From: Ophioderma brevispina
Taxonomy: Eukaryota; Echinodermata; Ophiuroidea; Amphilepidida; Ophiodermatidae
Length of the DNA stretch: 64,000 nucleotides
Direction of reading: 5' to 3'
Assembly (NCBI GenBank): GCA_023653785.1
Contig: JAMKCH010044230.1
Location: forward strand, 1 to 64,000
Shown piece by piece: positions 60,754 through 64,000 of this stretch; within the stretch, counting starts at the first letter, position 1, and each line of letters opens with the position of its first letter. Under the pieces are notes generated by a model. The model did no database searches. It was not told the origin of the DNA and worked only from the letters and a program-made list of their open reading frames with translations. The translations under genes were made by a program, and so were the position numbers.

Positions 60754-60996
60754 TGAATGCCATGGTGAACTCTCGGAATGTGCGACGTTACACCCCAGAG
60801 GCAACCCTCCTGCTGACTGGACTTATTACAGACCAGGAAGCAGAGAGAAACTACTGTTGGATTGGCATTGAGTGGGCAACGGGCACAAATTTCGGCCCGC
60901 TTTTTCCTCAGAGAAACATGAACGGACAAAAGTACCTTGAAAGGGTTAAGACTTAGCGGTGCCTCATCTTCTACGTAACTGGCAGTATCAGCTGAA
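60754..60996 (+). mobile_element. Mariner-like transposase, middle part, flipped
   Basis: Plus strand: NSRNVRRYTPEA, GTNFGPLFPQRNMNGQKYLE and RVKT, the segment that should directly precede VPHLLRNW in the minus-strand half. Its far end repeats, inverted, the 59-bp junction of the minus half (60693-60753 against 60938-60996). The transposase is therefore laid out back to back. Confidence 0.7.
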
Positions 60997-61551
60997 AAAG
61001 TACATTTAGGTTTGTATGGTCACAAGCGTAGGTTATTCCACGGTAAATTTAATAATCATAAAACCAAAAAAACAAAAAGGAAATGGAAGAAAAGTGATGG
61101 GGTGTGCCCGTAGGCCTATAGGCATCATGGACCCTAGGTAGTTAAAGATATTTACCGTCGTGATTGTTCTACTATCCATTGTCCAGTGCAGAGGAAGGAT
61201 AATTTCCATTGTGGGTTCATTTGAAGAACTTATGGCGCTGGTATGATGAAACCCAAAGATAAAAGCGTTTTTTATGAGCAGAAAATACTATGATGTCAAC
61301 GGATAAGGGTTTGACAGGTTTCTTGGTTAAGTTTGGTTAAGTGACAAATCAGATCTGTTATTGCTTTGCTCATAACAAAGTGGTTGATTATAACAGAAAA
61401 TGGTACTGGAGTATCACCTGCAGCACGCCTGCACTTGTGTTAGATAATTTATTTAAGGTTCTTGTAAGATCAAGACATTCTGCAAATATTCCTACTCAAA
61501 GTTTTAAGTTACATAAAACTTTCCAAAATTTCATTAACCCTCCTTTGGTCC
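60997..61551. other. Non-coding stretch
   Basis: Nothing recognised. Confidence 0.4.
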
Positions 61552-61712
61552 AGTGGCGTAACCAGACTTTGCAAATGGGGGGGGGGGGGGGCTGAAGGGG
61601 TGCCAAGGCTTTTTTTGAGGGGCAATTTGGGTCCTTCTCTATAGACACTGTACAAAGTCAGTTAATGTGGGGGGGCTGAAGGGGGGCAAGGGTTCTGTTT
61701 GGGGGGCTTTCA
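61552..61712 (+). repeat. G-rich repeat with GGCGTAAC end, copy 2
   Basis: Begins AGTGGCGTAACCAG, then a run of 16 G, TTTGGGTCCTTCTCTATAGAC and GGGGCAAGGGTTCTGTTTGG. Same family and orientation as 11110-11290; the right end is diverged. Confidence 0.7.
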
Positions 61713-63279
61713 AAGCCTCTTCCTGAACTTTGTTCAGATGAGACAAAGATGTATTATACATTCTACAAAAAGTAAATAACCTGCATTCATTTTGAAAAGA
61801 ACTTGATTTTTAAGAATATCCTAATTTTTGTTTAGCCTGATAAAATCTATCAGGCGAGAACCAAAATGATTTGAAACACTTTTAAGACTCTCTAACATCA
61901 AATTACAAATTCAATATGGCCATTGCAATTTCAAATCAAGGTCAAGATAAAATATACACCTGTGGAGTCGAGAGTAGATTTATGTGATCAGCGTTGCACA
62001 TCATGTTAAAACCAATAACAAATCTCTTACCTGCATACACAAGATATGTCCGTATAAGTCGACATACCAGGCACTCATTGTGAGATACTTGTGTGGGAGT
62101 TTATGATTACTTTGTACTTCTAGACGCATAACCCCCGCAGCACCGCGCAAGTGGCTGTAAAGCCTGCTAGAACTAACACGGGGATCCGTATGATCATTCA
62201 GTCCACGGTAAGGGTATTTAGCCGCTGACTATGTTTCAGTTGGAGACTTAGGGACCACACATCTTTTTTCACATCATGCGGGGACAATTGGATATTAATT
62301 ATTAAAGAAACAATATACAGATGTTGAATCTTAAAAAGGAATTTTATTATGGAATAACAGCCAATTTTTGGAAAAAATAAAGATTTGATGACGTCACGGC
62401 ATTGATTGGTTTATTATTTTGCTTCGGGGGACCCATTCAGGTAAAAATGACGTACGTATCCTCATGAAACAACGATTATCGTCATCGTACGTCGGTTTTG
62501 AATCAGTAGGGAAAAGGTAAATTTTGTACTGTTTAGACATAATACACGGTATCTTTTGGAAAAAAATAATAGCACTTTGGGCAGAAGGTCATTTACAGAC
62601 CTTGATTTAACATAGTCGGATTTATATATATCGGTCGCCCCCGAAGAGCAAAACTGATCTCGATCCTGACACGGGGACTGTTACCTGACACGTGACACCA
62701 AAACTATCATCTCGTTACCGTTTATATACAATACGGCAAAGCAGCAAGATTCGTATTTGTTGTCCACAGCGTGATCGATCAAGATATGAGAATATACATG
62801 TGGTTCTGTACAGGTGGGGTAGGACAAGATATGCTCGATTTGGACATGGGATTCCAAACGGTAATTTGTGAAACTGTACATTGCATTTACTATGGCGTTC
62901 TGGTCCCAGTGACAGGAAAAAATCATCTAGTAAACCTTTGTTCCAACGATCTAGTAAATCATGAGAAAATTAAGAAAAAAATATGAATTCACACAATATG
63001 CTTCGGTTAAATTACATTCATAACTCAAAACTCCAGAAAAAACTTCCCTGCAAAAGTAATCTCTATCAAACATAATACCCTTGAACATACGCGCCATGGC
63101 TACAATAGCTATGGGCTCTGTAGCCATGCGCACCGATACATCTAATATCAAAACAGGCCCTATTTAATTATTATACACCCCAAAAAAACATTGCACTCAT
63201 GGGTTTGTGGAGTATAAATACAGGTTTATTCAATTGAAACGGGCTTGAAGTTAGCCTGTATTTTCTTAGTGTATTATTT
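61713..63279. other. Non-coding stretch
   Basis: No exon or repeat family identified. Short open frames on both strands only. Confidence 0.4.
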
Positions 63280-63631
63280 TGTCACATTATTAATGTCCCC
63301 GTTAATGGTTATCCATCGCCCTCTGCTTACAATTTAATTTCCATTAAGTCAGTACTATTATGCAAGTCATGTCATGTACTTGCCCAATCAGCGCGTCGGC
63401 GCCCAGCGTGATCTATCACCCACGCGGTAGTAGGAACTAGCAAGGAAAATTGTCGTTTGCTGTTTGACACTACCATGGTACTTGACTTCTGATGTAAACT
63501 GAGACAAGGGAAGGCTGTTGTAATCACCTACTTGATAAACTGATTTACCGAGTCAACTTGCGCATTCAGAAGGAGCGGAAGGTTCGGTCCTTCAACTTAC
63601 CCGCGAGTCTCTGGTGCTCGTCCCCGCTACA
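63280..63631 (+). mobile_element. Probable 5' LTR
   Basis: Ends CCCCGCTACA directly before a primer-binding site; a TGTCACATTATT start at 63280 would give a TG..CA LTR of about 352 bp. The right boundary is supported by the primer-binding site; the left boundary is a guess from the TG. The matching 3' LTR lies outside the window. Confidence 0.5.
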
Positions 63632-63633
63632 AT

Positions 63634-63651
63634 TGGTTTCAGAAGTGGGAT
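63634..63651 (+). promoter_or_regulatory. tRNA-Leu-type primer-binding site
   Basis: TGGTTTCAGAAGTGGGAT differs by one base from the complement of the 3' end of a tRNA-Leu (the TGGTGTCAGAAGTGGGAT form used by many Gypsy elements), two bases after the presumed LTR end. It would prime minus-strand DNA synthesis. Confidence 0.6.
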
Positions 63652-63689
63652 CCTACTTGACGACGTGCGAGGCTGTGGGACAGAAGGAG

Positions 63690-64000
63690 GACGAAAGCGA
63701 CAAAGGATTGTATGGGCGACGGAGGCGACGACGAGTTGTATGTGCGACGGAGGCGACGTTGGAGTTGTATGGGCGACGAAGTAGTGTGCTGCGGTACTGC
63801 TACGGGATTCAACGGCTAGTTGGGTGGACGCAAGCGACGCAGGAGTTGTATGTGCGATGGAGGCGACGTTGGGTGGTGTGTGCGACGATAGTGGTGCTGC
63901 GGTACTGCTACGGGGATTCAACGGTACTTGGGTGGACGAAAGCGACGAAGGAGTTGTAGGTGCGACTGAGGCTACGTTGGAGTGGTGGGTGCGACGAAGT
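63690..64000 (+). repeat. GCGACGGAGGCGACG minisatellite
   Basis: Imperfect repeats of GCGAC(G/T)GAGGCGACGTTGG, GAGTTGTATG(G/T)GCGACG and CGGTACTGCTACGGG blocks; a higher-order unit of roughly 120 bp (63788 to 63896) is visible. GC-rich against an AT-rich window. It fills the leader or gag region of the presumed LTR element. Arg-rich (+) and Ser/Thr-rich (-) open frames come from it. It continues past the window edge. Confidence 0.8.

Noticed and set aside
60753..60956. Independent + strand gene of 67 codons
   Set aside because: It is the flipped middle part of the neighbouring transposase.
61836..61857. GCCTGATA..TATCAGGC hairpin as a terminator
   Set aside because: Rho-independent terminators do not apply to eukaryotic DNA and the stem is only 8 bp.
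63558..63959. 133-codon Arg-rich frame and a 109-codon frame opposite it
   Set aside because: Both come from the GC-rich minisatellite and are open on both strands.

Overview
The window looks like intron- and repeat-rich nuclear DNA of a marine invertebrate, most likely a deuterostome (echinoderm or hemichordate grade). Reasons: no operon-like coding; canonical GT/AG exon borders; invertebrate-style TIR and RING/B-box sequences; tRNA-derived SINEs with a long conserved tail; CR1-like, Gypsy, Tc1 and mariner-like remnants; many fold-back elements. The phylum is inference. Almost all open frames longer than 60 codons are chance or lie inside repeats.

Layout. 1-10 kb: non-coding, with a 356-bp TA-flanked MITE (4860-5215) and an 867-bp fold-back element (5735-6601). 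10-15.7 kb: two SINEs each joined to the same 175-bp palindromic module, further copies of that module, and a second fold-back element (12998-14714) interrupted by a 5'-truncated reverse-transcriptase fragment with a visible target duplication. 16.2-22.5 kb: the only convincing host-gene stretch, all on the + strand: two TIR-domain exons whose phases match across a 3.9-kb intron holding a dead CR1-like element, then a RING plus B-box segment (TRIM-like), then two TPR-like exons. This resembles innate-immunity gene neighbourhoods of invertebrates. Each of these coding pieces except the first TIR exon is broken only by one- or two-base indels while motif residues are intact.

23-42 kb: mostly non-coding, with MITEs, a (TCAC/TCAT)n tract, a head-to-head array of about 300-bp tRNA-derived units (28.25-29.84 kb), weak exon candidates near 27.3, 30.0, 32.3 and 35.4 kb, and a 3.5-kb block with inverted ends (38.9-42.35 kb). 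42.8-45.1 kb: decayed Gypsy integrase and Tc1-like transposase, both minus strand. 45.4-57.5 kb: inverted repeats, a TTAA-ended element, a 1.2-kb tandem duplication with a sharp identity cliff, and an inverted old copy. 59.7-61 kb: a mariner-like transposase whose middle part is flipped. 63.3-64 kb: a probable LTR, a tRNA-Leu-type primer-binding site, and a GC-rich minisatellite running off the right edge.

The genes do not form one pathway that can be shown here. The TIR and RING/B-box pieces suggest signalling or ubiquitin-ligase roles, and everything else is mobile DNA. The most unusual items are the SINE-palindrome chimera, the nested insertions that give a relative order of events, and the indel-only damage that suggests assembly noise.
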